Both the position numbers and the translations under genes were made by a program. A DNA stretch of 64,000 nucleotides from Chryseobacterium pennae (GTDB taxonomy: Bacteria > Bacteroidota > Bacteroidia > Flavobacteriales > Weeksellaceae), in the NCBI RefSeq assembly GCF_003385515.1, contig NZ_QNVT01000013.1, forward strand, positions 1-64,000, given 5' to 3'. A model generated the notes under the pieces. The model was not told the DNA's origin and did not search any database. It saw nothing but the letters and a program-made list of their open reading frames with translations. This document shows positions 51,765-61,770 of this stretch, piece after piece (position 1 is the first letter of the stretch; each line of letters begins with the position of its first letter).

Positions 51765-54572
51765 ATGAAAAAACTAATAATGTTTCTGGTGCTTTTGTTC
51801 TCTGTTTTTACGTTTGCACAAACCACAAAAACCTATTATACCTGTCCTATGCATCCTGAAGTAGTCTCTTCAAAACCTGGAGACTGCCCGAAATGTAAAA
51901 TGACATTGGTAAAGAAAACAGTTGTAATACAGCCGAAAGTTGTGGCAAAGCCAGCAGTAAAACCTGTACCCAAAGTAGAAACAAAAGCAAAGCCTGTAGA
52001 AGCAAAAGTAAATAAAGCAAAAGTTGATATTAAAAAGGCTGAAGAAGCTAAGAAAGTAAATACAGTAGGGAAAGCAGAACCGGCCCGGGTGGCTAAACCT
52101 GTTTTAAAATCAGGCAAGCAACCCCAAGTTTCATCTTCATCAGAACCTAAAACGCAGGCTCAAACCACTTATACTTGCCCAATGCATCCTGAAGTAATTT
52201 CAGACAAACCGGGAAAGTGTCCTAAATGTGGAATGGAGCTGGTGGAAAAACAAAACCATCAACATGCTGTAGTTGAAGATCCAAAAGAAGAAAAGTCTGT
52301 TTTAAAAAGAAATTCTGAGAACGGAAAACTTACTTTTGGCGGAAAAACGGTTCGTTATGACCTGTATGTAAAAGACACCATCGTTAATTTTACAGGAAAA
52401 AACAGAAGAGCCCTTGCGATCAATGGTAAACTTCAGGCTCCAACCCTGTATTTTACAGAAGGAGATACTGCAGAAATTTACCTGCATAATATGCTTAAAG
52501 AAAATACAGGACTTCACTGGCATGGAGTGATTCTTCCCAATGAACATGATGGGGTTCCTTATCTTACCACAAAACCTGTAAAACCTGGAGAAACACATTT
52601 ATATAAGTTTAAAATCTCTCAAAACGGAACCTATTGGTATCATTCACATGAAGCATTACAGGAGCAGATCGGAATGAATGGAATTTTGGTCTTTAAAAAA
52701 AGAGAAGGCGAACCCAAAACAGAATATAATGCAGAAATCCCTGTATTATTAGGAGATTGGAGTGATGATGATCCAATGCAGATTGCCCGCAGGCTTCATA
52801 TGGCCAATACAGACTGGTATGCTGTAAAGAAAAATGCAGTGCAGAGTTATTGGGAAGCCATTAAGTCCGGAAACTTCGGTACAAAGGCCCTGAATGAATG
52901 GAAAAGAATGGAAGCGATGGATGTAAGTGATGTCTATTACGATAAATTCTTAATCAATGGAGTTCCAAGCTCGGATTATTCTAACCTGAAAGCAGGAGAT
53001 AAAGTAAGATTAAGAGTTGCCAATGGCGGTTCATCCACTTATTTCTGGCTGAATTATGGTGGTGGCAAAATAAAAGTGGTAGGAAATGACGGAAATGATG
53101 TGGTTCCTGTAGAAGTAGACCGGTTGATTGTCGGAGTTTCTGAAACGTATGATATTGAAGTTACCATTCCTGAGAATAAAAGCTTTGAGTTCCGTGCCAC
53201 ATCAGAAGACAGGATTGGACACGCTTCACTCTGGCTGGGCTCAGGTGAAAAGGTAGAAGCACCTAATTTACCAAGACTGATGCTCTTTGAAGGAATGAAA
53301 ATGATGAACGGAATGATGGAAATGAGCGGAAATATGAAGCCGATGACCATGACGATGGGAAATCAGATGATGGATATGAATGAAGTAATGTATCCTGAAA
53401 TTCCGGAAAGTCAGAGAAAAACGACTGCGAAACATATCAATGAGATGATGGGAGTAAAAACAAAAGAAGAAACTAAGAAAGAAGATCATTCTCAGCATGC
53501 AGGAATGGATATGAAGGAAGAAAAAACTATCAAAAGATTGTCTTATAATATTTTAAAATCTCCTGAAAAAACAATCCTTCCTACAGACAGTATCCGTGAA
53601 ATGAAGTTTACCCTGGAAGGAAATATGAACCATTATCTATGGACCCTGGACAACAAAACGGTGACAGAAACAGATAAAATTCTGATCAAAAAGGGAGAGA
53701 TTGTAAGAATTAAATTGTATAATAATTCTATGATGCGTCACCCGATGCATCTTCACGGGCATGATTTCAGATTGATTAATTCAAAAGGAGAGTACTCACC
53801 GCTAAAAAATGTAGTAGATATCATGCCGATGGAAACTGTTACTCTTGAATTTGCAGCGAATCAGGATGGTGACTGTTTCTTCCACTGTCATATTTTATAC
53901 CATATGATGGCCGGAATGGGACGAATCTTCAGTTATGAAAATTCAAAACCCAATCCACAGCTTCCCAACAGAAAATTAGCCTGGAAGAATTTTCTGCAAG
54001 ACAATAAAATGGTAAGCTCTATGGCGATGCTGGATGTGGCAAGCAATAAAATCCATGCAGAAACCATGACTATGTTTGGACCAAGATGGGCCAACCTGAA
54101 TGAATTTCATACGAATTGGAACTTTGACCATTTTGAAGGAAGTGCAAAAGTAGGACGCTTCTTAGGGAAATTCCAGTGGGCATTACCTTATGCAGGGTTC
54201 AGAGTCCAGAAAAACCATGAGATTATGGAACGCCGGATGGCAGAAGATATGGGCATGGATTTTCATGGTAAGAAAACCTGGTTCGGGCAGCAGAAAGCTT
54301 CAAAAAGCAGATATGCCTTTATGGTAGGAATGCAGTATGTATTACCCATGTTGATTACGGCAGATGCAAGTGTAGATCAGAACGGGAAAGTATTACTGGA
54401 ACTGAGCAGAGAAGATATTCCGCTTTCAAGAAGATTCAGAGGAAACTTTAGTGTCAATTCTGACGGAGAATTTTCAACAGGAATAAGATATATTTTACAG
54501 AAATGGTTATCTCTTTCAGGAAACTATGATAATGAAATGGGTTGGGGTGCAGGTGTTACCTTAACTTATTAA
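51765..54572 (+). CDS. Multidomain multicopper oxidase with two heavy-metal-binding domains and a CopB-like tail
   Basis: A 935-residue exported protein. After the signal peptide come two heavy-metal-binding domains, YTCPMHPEV...GDCPKCKMTLV (25-49) and YTCPMHPEVIS...GKCPKCGMEL (136-160), joined by a Lys/Ala/Val/Pro-rich linker. The CopA-type multicopper oxidase follows (about 190-725), with ligands in LHWHGV (H251, H253), WYHSH (H293, H295), HPMHLHGHDF (659-668) and HCHILYH (707-713, including the type 1 Cys708). A Met-rich stretch (about 511-563) is inserted. The last 195 residues resemble the CopB outer-membrane barrel. It should oxidise Cu(I) and bind copper in the periplasm. Last gene of the locus. 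Confidence 0.9.
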   Translation: MKKLIMFLVLLFSVFTFAQTTKTYYTCPMHPEVVSSKPGDCPKCKMTLVKKTVVIQPKVVAKPAVKPVPKVETKAKPVEAKVNKAKVDIKKAEEAKKVNTVGKAEPARVAKPVLKSGKQPQVSSSSEPKTQAQTTYTCPMHPEVISDKPGKCPKCGMELVEKQNHQHAVVEDPKEEKSVLKRNSENGKLTFGGKTVRYDLYVKDTIVNFTGKNRRALAINGKLQAPTLYFTEGDTAEIYLHNMLKENTGLHWHGVILPNEHDGVPYLTTKPVKPGETHLYKFKISQNGTYWYHSHEALQEQIGMNGILVFKKREGEPKTEYNAEIPVLLGDWSDDDPMQIARRLHMANTDWYAVKKNAVQSYWEAIKSGNFGTKALNEWKRMEAMDVSDVYYDKFLINGVPSSDYSNLKAGDKVRLRVANGGSSTYFWLNYGGGKIKVVGNDGNDVVPVEVDRLIVGVSETYDIEVTIPENKSFEFRATSEDRIGHASLWLGSGEKVEAPNLPRLMLFEGMKMMNGMMEMSGNMKPMTMTMGNQMMDMNEVMYPEIPESQRKTTAKHINEMMGVKTKEETKKEDHSQHAGMDMKEEKTIKRLSYNILKSPEKTILPTDSIREMKFTLEGNMNHYLWTLDNKTVTETDKILIKKGEIVRIKLYNNSMMRHPMHLHGHDFRLINSKGEYSPLKNVVDIMPMETVTLEFAANQDGDCFFHCHILYHMMAGMGRIFSYENSKPNPQLPNRKLAWKNFLQDNKMVSSMAMLDVASNKIHAETMTMFGPRWANLNEFHTNWNFDHFEGSAKVGRFLGKFQWALPYAGFRVQKNHEIMERRMAEDMGMDFHGKKTWFGQQKASKSRYAFMVGMQYVLPMLITADASVDQNGKVLLELSREDIPLSRRFRGNFSVNSDGEFSTGIRYILQKWLSLSGNYDNEMGWGAGVTLTY

Positions 54573-54577
54573 ATAAA

Positions 54578-54606
54578 AGATCGTCTCATTGAGGCGGTTT
54601 TTTCGT
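54578..54606 (+). terminator. Terminator of the copper locus
   Basis: CGTCTC and GAGGCG pair around an ATT loop (one wobble pair), followed by a T-run. Confidence 0.75.
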
Positions 54607-54973
54607 TATGATGAATGAATGATCTCTCGCAGATGCTTTCGAATAAGAAAATCGTTGATTTTCAATAATTTAAGTGCGCTTCTTATTAAGCTTAAAGTTA
54701 CTTAAGTGTTTAAATCTTTGAATTTTGTTGTAATCATAGTCCTTTCCTTTAGTAAAAGTTAAAAATTTTATTTCTCACAGAGCAAAGAGATTGGGAGGAA
54801 AATAAAGCAGGCGAATAAGGTCTGTGATACTTTTTTATATCCGCGGATCTTGCTGATTTCGCAAATTTTATCATCATGTTTAATAGGATGCAATCATCTG
54901 TGAAATCAATGGTTCAAGATAAAGCCTCTATCTTTTATAAACAGATTTGACTGTTTCAATAATATTATAAAGC

Positions 54974-55001
54974 AAAAGCCACCTCATTGAAAGGTGGCTT
55001 T
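54974..55001 (-). terminator. Terminator of the S9 peptidase gene
   Basis: AAAGCCACCT and AGGTGGCTTT form a 10-bp stem with an 8-base loop; a T-run follows on the minus strand. Confidence 0.8.
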
Positions 55002-55020
55002 GTATATTGAATTTTATCGT

Positions 55021-57054
55021 TTATTTGTTAGGCTTTACTTCCTGATTCTTCACTGCTGGAGTGTAGGTCACTTTTGCAATATCAACTGTCATTTCTTTCA
55101 GACGTTTTGCTACGTTTTCAGGCATGTCTTTCTGATATCTTCCACCAATAACTTCGGAAAGGAACTTTTCTGTTTCAGCATACATCGCCATACTGTTTAC
55201 AGGCTTTCTGAATCCATGTCCTTCATCATCAGCTAAAATATAATCTACTTTTTTGCCTTTATCACGAAGCGCAATAACAATCTGATCTGCCTCAGCCTGC
55301 TTTACTCTCGGATCATTAGCTCCCTGAATAATCAGTAAGGGTTTATTGATTTTATTGACACTGAATAACGGACTGGCTTCATGCATTAGCTTTTTACCTT
55401 CTTCAGTTTTTGGATCACCTACCATACCATAAAGAGAGGCCCGTGCAGATTCCCAGTAAGCAGGCACAGAATCCAATAGAGTGAAAAGGTTGCTTGGCCC
55501 AACAATATCCACTCCTGCAGCATATACATCCGGAGTGAATGCTAATCCGGCTAAAGTAGCATATCCACCATAGCTACCTCCCATAATAACTACCTTGTTT
55601 TTATCAGCAATTCCGTTGTTAATCAGGTGTTTTACGCCCCAAGTGATATCGTCTTGCATTAATTTTCCCCATTGCAGATCACCTGCATTCTGAAACTTTT
55701 TACCATATCCGCCACTTGCTCTGAAATTAGGCTGCAGTACGGCATAGCCTCTGTTCGCAAGAAACTGTACTATTGAATTATATCCCCAATAATCTCTAGG
55801 TCCTTTTGGTCCTCCATGCACCAGAACCACTACAGGTACGTTTTTACCCGAAGATCCTGCTGGTAAAGTCAAATAAGCAGGAATTTCAAGCCCGTCACTG
55901 CTTTTGTAGCGAATTGGGGTCATGGCTGCCAGATATTTTTCAACCTTCTTCAATTCCGGTCTTGGGGTGTACTGGAAAATTAATTGTTTTGTTTTGGTAT
56001 CGAAGAAATAAGACTCAGAAACATACTGATCACTCCAAACCGAAATTAAAAATTTAGTATAATCTTTTGTAGAGCTTGAAAAATTAACTTCTTTACCGGG
56101 AAATTTACTCTGCAGGAACTTATAGTTAGCTTCCCACGCTTTATCTTTCCAATAGTATTCAGTTTTATCCCCTGTGTAAGAGGTGAAAATAATTTTTCTC
56201 GTATTTCTGTCTGCAGATAAGCCGCCGAAATCTACTTTCCCTTTAGGATCACTTTCTATTTTCGTGATCTGCTTGGTTTTTGGATCCATCAGGAATAATG
56301 CAGATTGATCCAGATCTCCCTTATTGGTTACCAGATAGAACTTTGAATTATCTTCATTCCAGTTTGGAATATAGGCTTCTTCAGTGACTAGTGTTTCATA
56401 GATGGGAGTCAGTTTTTCACCATCTTTATACAGAAACTGAGTGGTTCCCTTATCATCGGTTTTGTTTAAAATTCTAAGCTTTTCATCCCAGTCGAAATCG
56501 TATCCCGTAATACGGTCTTTATTTTCGAAGACCTTTTTCAGTTCGCCGGTAGAAATTTTTAGTGAGTACAGGTCATGCCATGCTTTATCACGGTTATTTA
56601 ATCCGATCATTAGAAGATCAGGATCTTTTCTGCTGACCATGTATATTTGAGCAGCCACTTCATTAAGTGGTGTCAGATTTCTGGATTCAGGAACACCATT
56701 GGTTGCTTTCGCCATTGGATCTACAGCAAAAATATTGAGATTCTCATCTCCGTTTTTATCTTTTACATACAAAATATATTTTCCGTCTTCCGACCAGAAA
56801 TATCCATTTAATGGTCGCTTGCTATCAGTTAATGGTCTGGCTTTTTCAAAAGATTCATCGAACTTTTTGACCCAAATGTTCATGATGCCGCCATGTTCTT
56901 TCAGGAATGAGATCCATTTCCCATCCGGGCTTAGCTGCCCCCCGGAAATTTCAGGATTTCCAAAAAAAAGTTTTCGGTCCAATAATTGAGCTTCCTGTGC
57001 CCGAAGGCTTTGAAACCCTATCATTAGGAGCAATACATAAAAGATTTTTTTCAT
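55021..57054 (-). CDS. S9 family (prolyl oligopeptidase-like) peptidase
   Basis: A 677-residue exported serine peptidase with a signal peptide ending SLRAQ. Residues 30-390 form a WD40-like propeller ([57 protein letters not shown]). The alpha/beta hydrolase domain (about 400-660) has [17 protein letters not shown] and the nucleophile elbow [15 protein letters not shown]. The catalytic Asp is in [13 protein letters not shown] and the His in DDEGHGF. It is of the dipeptidyl/acylaminoacyl peptidase type and acts in the periplasm on peptides. It is a single gene. Confidence 0.93.
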   Translation of the reverse strand: MKKIFYVLLLMIGFQSLRAQEAQLLDRKLFFGNPEISGGQLSPDGKWISFLKEHGGIMNIWVKKFDESFEKARPLTDSKRPLNGYFWSEDGKYILYVKDKNGDENLNIFAVDPMAKATNGVPESRNLTPLNEVAAQIYMVSRKDPDLLMIGLNNRDKAWHDLYSLKISTGELKKVFENKDRITGYDFDWDEKLRILNKTDDKGTTQFLYKDGEKLTPIYETLVTEEAYIPNWNEDNSKFYLVTNKGDLDQSALFLMDPKTKQITKIESDPKGKVDFGGLSADRNTRKIIFTSYTGDKTEYYWKDKAWEANYKFLQSKFPGKEVNFSSSTKDYTKFLISVWSDQYVSESYFFDTKTKQLIFQYTPRPELKKVEKYLAAMTPIRYKSSDGLEIPAYLTLPAGSSGKNVPVVVLVHGGPKGPRDYWGYNSIVQFLANRGYAVLQPNFRASGGYGKKFQNAGDLQWGKLMQDDITWGVKHLINNGIADKNKVVIMGGSYGGYATLAGLAFTPDVYAAGVDIVGPSNLFTLLDSVPAYWESARASLYGMVGDPKTEEGKKLMHEASPLFSVNKINKPLLIIQGANDPRVKQAEADQIVIALRDKGKKVDYILADDEGHGFRKPVNSMAMYAETEKFLSEVIGGRYQKDMPENVAKRLKEMTVDIAKVTYTPAVKNQEVKPNK

Positions 57055-57149
57055 ATTTTTTTTAATTTGATATTGGTTAATTTACTCAATAATTTCTAAA
57101 GAAATATGAATTTTTGATTCTTTTTTAGTTGAAAATGTGACAATTAAGT

Positions 57150-58268
57150 TCACATATCCAATTCAATGATTTTTTTTGCCATCTTTTGGTTGATATTTTC
57201 AGGAATTAAACTCATCATGAAATTTCGCAACGAGTTTCCATATTCCCATTGAGAAATTTTCCCGATGCTACGGCTTGTATTCACAATATAATCTACTTTT
57301 TTTCTTCTGATTTTCTGAAATTCTTCAAAAATAGCATTGAAATCCCTGCTTTTCTCCAGTAGTCTGCCGATGACATAAGCATCCTCAATGGCCTGACAGG
57401 CACCTTGTCCCATATTGGGAGTGGTAGCATGTGCTGCATCTCCAATCAGACACAGGTTTTCGGCATACCATAGAGGAATAGGAGTGAGGTCTGAAATTTC
57501 GTTACAGATGATGTTTTTCTCTGGTGTCGCTTCTATCAGTTTCAACACCAAATGATCAAAGTCTCTAAAAATGTCTGCAATCCCTGAGTATCTGCTGAAA
57601 CTTTTTTCATTGATGCAGGCATACCAGTAAACCTTTTTCTCGGATATTTTTATAAAACCGAAACGTTTTCCTTTTCCCCACATTTCAAAAGCTTCATGAT
57701 GATGTTCTTCAGGCAGCTCAAAATCTACAAGACCACGCCAGCATTTCTGGCCGGCATTTCTTATGGTTCCTGTTTTAAAGATCTGATTACGGACAGGAGA
57801 TTTGATACCATCAGCACCAAAAACAGTCGTGCTTTCAATCTGATTTCCATTTTCAAAATCTAAAATATAGTTTTCCTTCTTTTCAATTTTCCCTAAAGAA
57901 TGGTTAAGCTGAATGGAATCTGTATTCAGGTTTTCTGCAAGAATCCGCTGTAATTCTGCACGATGAATTGCTACATTGCAGGAGTTATATTGTTGTTCGA
58001 GCTCAAGGATCTCCGTTTTTGAAAAAGGTTTCAGCGATTCGTTGGATAAAATAATTCTATGAATTTTGTTTCCTGCATTTTCAATTTTTTCCTTTAAACC
58101 TAGTTTGTCAAAGACCTGCATAGCATTAACGGCCATCATGATTCCAGCTCCTACAGGCTTTATTTCTGGTGCAGATTCGTAGATGGTAAAATCGTATCCA
58201 TTTTGTTTAAGGACATTTCCTAAAGTAAGTCCGCCAATTCCGGCTCCGATGATTGAAATAGTATTCAT
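57150..58268 (-). CDS. FAD-dependent monooxygenase
   Basis: A 372-residue class A flavin monooxygenase, related to kynurenine 3-monooxygenase/TetX-like enzymes. The N-terminal dinucleotide fold is ISIIGAGIGGLTLG, the DG motif is VFGADGIKSPVR, and the GD motif is LIGDAAHATTPNMGQGACQAIEDA. Substrate unknown. I start at ATG 58268 (MNTISIIGAG); the frame is open to 58331, but that part is a low-complexity GTAGTGTAAT tandem repeat. Cytoplasmic. The family can inactivate tetracyclines, but nothing shows that here. Confidence 0.9.
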   Translation of the reverse strand: MNTISIIGAGIGGLTLGNVLKQNGYDFTIYESAPEIKPVGAGIMMAVNAMQVFDKLGLKEKIENAGNKIHRIILSNESLKPFSKTEILELEQQYNSCNVAIHRAELQRILAENLNTDSIQLNHSLGKIEKKENYILDFENGNQIESTTVFGADGIKSPVRNQIFKTGTIRNAGQKCWRGLVDFELPEEHHHEAFEMWGKGKRFGFIKISEKKVYWYACINEKSFSRYSGIADIFRDFDHLVLKLIEATPEKNIICNEISDLTPIPLWYAENLCLIGDAAHATTPNMGQGACQAIEDAYVIGRLLEKSRDFNAIFEEFQKIRRKKVDYIVNTSRSIGKISQWEYGNSLRNFMMSLIPENINQKMAKKIIELDM

Positions 58269-58608
58269 TGTTTTATTTGTGAAATGTAGTGTAATGTAGT
58301 GTAATGTTGTTGGAAATAAGCAATGGCGCAAAATTTTTTTAATTACATGCTGCTTTAAGGTGCAAGAAAATCAACGATTTTCAGCAAGAGGTTTCAATTA
58401 TTTTTTGTTACAAAATTCTATGTATCTAAGATTTTATTTAAACCACATAAAAACATAAAATTTATAGTTAAATAAAATTATTCGTGCATTCATGGCAATA
58501 ATTAAGCAGCATTCAATTTTATTGCAGATAAAATCCTAGCGCCTTAAAAAGATTTCCATATATCCAGGCTGTTTAGCGTCTTCGCGTATTTCCAACTCCT
58601 ATTAAAAC
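58269..58608. other. 340-base gap with interspersed repeats
   Basis: Between the monooxygenase start and the GNAT stop lie a tandem AATGTAGTGT repeat (about 58283-58308) and GAAAATCAACGATTTTC at 58366-58382, the exact complement of the copy at 54647-54663. ATTCGTGCATTCATGGC follows at 58480-58496, one mismatch from the arm at 23873. No coding frame is convincing. Confidence 0.6.
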
Positions 58609-59109
58609 TTATAATGTCAGTATATAACTTTCAGATACTTTTTGGAAACCGTATTTACCAAAAAAATGATGGGCACCGTGATTATCAACACCGCTTTCCA
58701 GCAGAATGAAGCTGATATTCCAGTTTTTAGATTCTTCAATAGCTTTTTCCAGTAGTTTACTTCCCAAAGACTGTCCTCTTACCGACTGGTCCAAAAGCAT
58801 ATCTTCCAGAATCGCATACTTTTTAAAAGGACTGTTGATTACATTGAAAACCATCATTCCAACAATTTGTTTGTTCTCGTCTTCTGCAATTAAAATATTC
58901 AGTTTAGTGCTTCCATCAGAGTTGAAATCGGTAAGAAGCTGTTCTGTTAAAATAACATCAAGATCCGGATTCCAATGATGAGAATCTATTGCTCGCCCAG
59001 ACATCATTTCGCCATGGGAAATATATGAGTCTGTTTTATGGGTGATAAAAAAGTCTACCAATTCTTTAACACGGGTTTTATCGGTAAGCCATTGTGTAGT
59101 ATAGTTCAT
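58609..59109 (-). CDS. GNAT family N-acetyltransferase
   Basis: A 166-residue GCN5-related acetyltransferase. The acetyl-CoA-binding motif is LEDMLLDQSVRGQSLGSKLLEKAI, where the R-G-Q-S-x-G core fits the loop that holds the pyrophosphate. ISFILLESGVDNHGAHHFFGKYGF is the usual C-terminal strand and helix. Substrate unknown. The upstream lipoprotein gene ends 9 bases earlier, so it is the last gene of an operon with two oxygenase-like genes. Confidence 0.9.
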   Translation of the reverse strand: MNYTTQWLTDKTRVKELVDFFITHKTDSYISHGEMMSGRAIDSHHWNPDLDVILTEQLLTDFNSDGSTKLNILIAEDENKQIVGMMVFNVINSPFKKYAILEDMLLDQSVRGQSLGSKLLEKAIEESKNWNISFILLESGVDNHGAHHFFGKYGFQKVSESYILTL

Positions 59110-59118
59110 AAGATATTT

Positions 59119-59712
59119 TTATTTTAATTTTTTTAATTCTTCAAGCAACTTATTCTGTCTGTTGATCAACTGATTCAGACTGTCCGTTTTTAAAGGATGT
59201 GCATTTTGATATTTTTCAATTTCAGTAAGTGTTTTTCTGAGCTTAAAAGCGGTATATAAGTTGTTCAGTTCAGTATTGTTTTTATTAACCTGAGCAATAA
59301 GGAGATTTACATTTCTGATTTTTATGTTGTATTGATCTGCGCTAGCTTTAATTTCTTTTTCAACTTGTTGTTTGGTCAGAGAGTCTGTAATTGATTTTGC
59401 ACGGTTCCTGGCTTGCAGGTAAAAAGATTCAGATGTACTGATTATTTTATCATATATTTCCAGCGTTTTCCCGGTTTCCTGCTGAGTTTTTATTATTTTG
59501 TCATCAAGTAATTTAAGACTTTTATCATTCTTAATCAGTTCAGAATAAGTATTATCAATAAGATTGTCACCACGGTAGCTTTCAAATGAGCCTGAAACTG
59601 AAGATTCTGCGTTATCAATAGCATTTTCTATAACCTGTTTGTTTTGTGGTTTATTTTCTTTACAGGAAAGTAAAAATAAAACGAATGTAGAAGCAAAAAG
59701 TATTTTTTTCAT
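59119..59712 (-). CDS. Hypothetical lipoprotein, helical
   Basis: A 197-residue protein from ATG 59712 (MKKILFASTFVLFLLSC, Cys17 lipidated). The frame is open to 59796, but that part overlaps the preceding gene. The mature part is almost all helix and is rich in Lys, Asn, Gln and Glu; segments such as QVEKEIKASADQYNIKIRNV suggest coiled coil. Family not recognised. It is the third gene of the oxygenase operon, 16 bases after the second oxygenase gene. Confidence 0.75.
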   Translation of the reverse strand: MKKILFASTFVLFLLSCKENKPQNKQVIENAIDNAESSVSGSFESYRGDNLIDNTYSELIKNDKSLKLLDDKIIKTQQETGKTLEIYDKIISTSESFYLQARNRAKSITDSLTKQQVEKEIKASADQYNIKIRNVNLLIAQVNKNNTELNNLYTAFKLRKTLTEIEKYQNAHPLKTDSLNQLINRQNKLLEELKKLK

Positions 59713-59728
59713 TGTGATTATTTTATAA

Positions 59729-60520
59729 TTATATTTTGGTGATGGGAACCAGAAGATCAGCATTGCTAATGGTATATTGTAAGTCTGGATAAGCAAAATC
59801 CAGTTCCCTGTTTTCCCGGCCTCTCAGTTTAAAGAATTCTGATTCCTGATCAGTATTTGCCAATATAAGAGGTTCTCCGGTAGAAAGATAAGGTTTTCCA
59901 TTTCTGAACCGGATATGTGTTTTTGAAGTCCGGAATGTAATACCTAACCACTTATTGTGATTTATAATTGAATTTGGTGGTACATTCAGGATGATTTTAT
60001 GCTGGAATCGTTTATTGGTTTCAATAGCAAATAAAACAACAGAATGATGATGCAATATAATTTCAGATTCCTCTTCTGTTATTTTGTCTTTAATAACAAG
60101 TTTTCTCAGATGAGACTCTTTAAGTTCATCCGGTCGTTCATAAGAGGTAAAAAGTGCAATAAAAGAATTCTCTTCCAGATCTAAAGCCTGGTCAGAATGA
60201 AAACCCATTTTAGAATATGAAGAATCATACACTTCAATGAGAGCATTATTGAAACTCTGTACAGGGATTTCAATATGATTGGCCAACAGCGTATCATTAA
60301 TTTCCGCAACAAGCCGATGGTGAAGCGGTGAGAAAGTAACAGCTGGAGTAGTAAATCGGGTAGTGGTTCTTACAACCGGAATATTTTCATCCTGTACATC
60401 TACCAGATGATTTCCCAGCCTGCCTTTTCCTGTAGTTTCAAAATCTGCAGAATGAATAAGCTCATTAAACAGATTTTGATCTGTCGGAAGTGTAATTGTA
60501 TGAAATTCAGCGAAGTCCAT
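59729..60520 (-). CDS. 2OG-Fe(II) oxygenase-like protein (second of a tandem pair)
   Basis: A 263-residue cytoplasmic protein. The double-stranded beta-helix core carries H108-S-D110 in YSKMGFHSDQALDLEEN, a distal His (H174, RFQHKIIL) and an Arg (R197, WLGITFRTSK). This H-x-D...H...R order is that of AlkB-like and related dioxygenases, in which the first three bind iron and the Arg binds 2-oxoglutarate. Spacing between the distal His and the Arg is longer than in standard AlkB. The larger protein encoded just upstream shares the same segments. Substrate unknown; nucleic-acid or protein hydroxylation are both possible. The gap to the upstream gene is 17 bases. Confidence 0.72.
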   Translation of the reverse strand: MDFAEFHTITLPTDQNLFNELIHSADFETTGKGRLGNHLVDVQDENIPVVRTTTRFTTPAVTFSPLHHRLVAEINDTLLANHIEIPVQSFNNALIEVYDSSYSKMGFHSDQALDLEENSFIALFTSYERPDELKESHLRKLVIKDKITEEESEIILHHHSVVLFAIETNKRFQHKIILNVPPNSIINHNKWLGITFRTSKTHIRFRNGKPYLSTGEPLILANTDQESEFFKLRGRENRELDFAYPDLQYTISNADLLVPITKI

Positions 60521-60537
60521 TTTTTTTTGTTTGCAGA

Positions 60538-61770
60538 TTAAAAAATAGGTTTTTCATAATCACCGGAGTTCATGCTGAAATGAATTTTGCCATATTCCAC
60601 CATCTTTTCAGATACATTTTCCTCATAATAAGAATTACGCAGCTCCTCCTGAAGTTCCGGAGTCATTTTTTCAAGCTTAATAAATTGACCATTGTCTTTT
60701 ATATAAGTCTGATCATCTGTATGCATCGCTTCAAGATTAGAACATCGAACCACATAGCCCATTCTGATAGGAATTTGGTCAACTCCCAAAACAGATGGCT
60801 TGATTTCATGAGTATACAATCTGTTGGTAGAAAGCGGGATCAAAAATGCAGAGTTAGGATATAGGGGTACAGTGAACTCTTTCTCCAGAGAATCATCCTC
60901 AACTGTTTTCTTTAGCTTAAAATGCAGTCGGGTTAATGCACTTGTCTGTTTATAACACCAATCGAATGGGTCTGTAACAGAAGGCTTTAATGGATCTGTA
61001 TTGGAATCATCATAGAACGTACAAAATACTATAAGTCCTTCCTTCGGCATATCTTTCGTCTTATCCGAATGGGCTTTGATCTTAGCTTTTACTTCCTTTT
61101 CAGAATCTGCTGTTTTCTTTTTGTTCTCATAGATCTGTACCAAAGCGTGATTAAGATTGGTTTCGTGTTCGAACGTTTCCAGAACGCACTGGTTTAAAAT
61201 GCTGATAATTTTTGTATCGGTAGTGCGGAAATTATCTGTGGGGCCTGTTAAATTACTTGAGCATCTTAAAAGGTTGTAATGAAAAGCCTCTTTGCCTCCT
61301 TCAGTAGTCTCTTTAGCAACTTTACTCAGATAGATTCCTTTTCTTAAAGCTTTACTTTCTTTATTGGATTCTGTAAGTTCCTGAAAATTGTGTTCAGATT
61401 TAATCATATCAAAATTACGGTCACCAACAAACAGCTTTCTGTAATAAACACCGGCATTGCTGATTATAACAGGGACTTCTCCCAAGGTTACTAATTTATA
61501 TTTTTCAGGACTCATATTTTCATATTGAGTTGAAAAATCTTCTATAATATGAATGAAAGGGGTTATTTCTTTAAGCGTACTGAAATCTCCACATGCATAG
61601 ATCTTTTTATTACTAAAATCAATGGCTGTATCGGAGAAAGTATTGATAACCAATCCGCAGAAATTGTTGATAAGGTATTGAAGTTCAGAGTTGATATTCT
61701 CATTATTTTGTAGAATAACAAGTACGTTTTTATCTTTAGTGATCTTATTTTCAAATGGTAGAGTAGTCAT
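60538..61770 (-). CDS. Larger 2OG-Fe(II) oxygenase-like protein (first of a tandem pair)
   Basis: A 410-residue cytoplasmic protein. Its second half follows the neighbour at 59729-60520. NHALVQIYENKK aligns with NNALIEVYDSSY, IKAHSDKTKDMPKEG with MGFHSDQALDLEENS, FLIPLSTNRLYTHEI with VLFAIETNKRFQHKI, and RMGYVVRCSN with WLGITFRTSK. The proposed metal ligands are H234, D236 and H321, with R342 for 2-oxoglutarate. The first 140 residues are extra and of unknown type (VLVILQNNENINSELQYLINNF). It is the first gene of an operon of four. A remote paralogue relationship is likely but not shown by a database search. Confidence 0.7.
   Translation of the reverse strand: MTTLPFENKITKDKNVLVILQNNENINSELQYLINNFCGLVINTFSDTAIDFSNKKIYACGDFSTLKEITPFIHIIEDFSTQYENMSPEKYKLVTLGEVPVIISNAGVYYRKLFVGDRNFDMIKSEHNFQELTESNKESKALRKGIYLSKVAKETTEGGKEAFHYNLLRCSSNLTGPTDNFRTTDTKIISILNQCVLETFEHETNLNHALVQIYENKKKTADSEKEVKAKIKAHSDKTKDMPKEGLIVFCTFYDDSNTDPLKPSVTDPFDWCYKQTSALTRLHFKLKKTVEDDSLEKEFTVPLYPNSAFLIPLSTNRLYTHEIKPSVLGVDQIPIRMGYVVRCSNLEAMHTDDQTYIKDNGQFIKLEKMTPELQEELRNSYYEENVSEKMVEYGKIHFSMNSGDYEKPIF

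Larger units (their letters stand above)
54573..55020. other. 448-base gap between the convergent copper and peptidase genes
   Basis: The gap holds terminators at both ends (54578-54606 plus strand, 54974-55001 minus strand) and interspersed elements. These are GAAAATCGTTGATTTTC at 54647-54663 and a CGCGGATCTTGCTGATTTCG segment at about 54842-54861, which resembles the complement of the element near 24750-24775. No coding frame is convincing. Confidence 0.6.

Noticed and set aside
57150..58268. Tetracycline-inactivating monooxygenase (TetX)
   Set aside because: The FAD motifs are shared by the whole class; no resistance context or TetX-specific feature can be shown by eye.
58269..58331. Longer start for the FAD monooxygenase
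   Set aside because: The added residues come from a tandem DNA repeat, and the FAD-binding fold normally begins within a few residues of the start.
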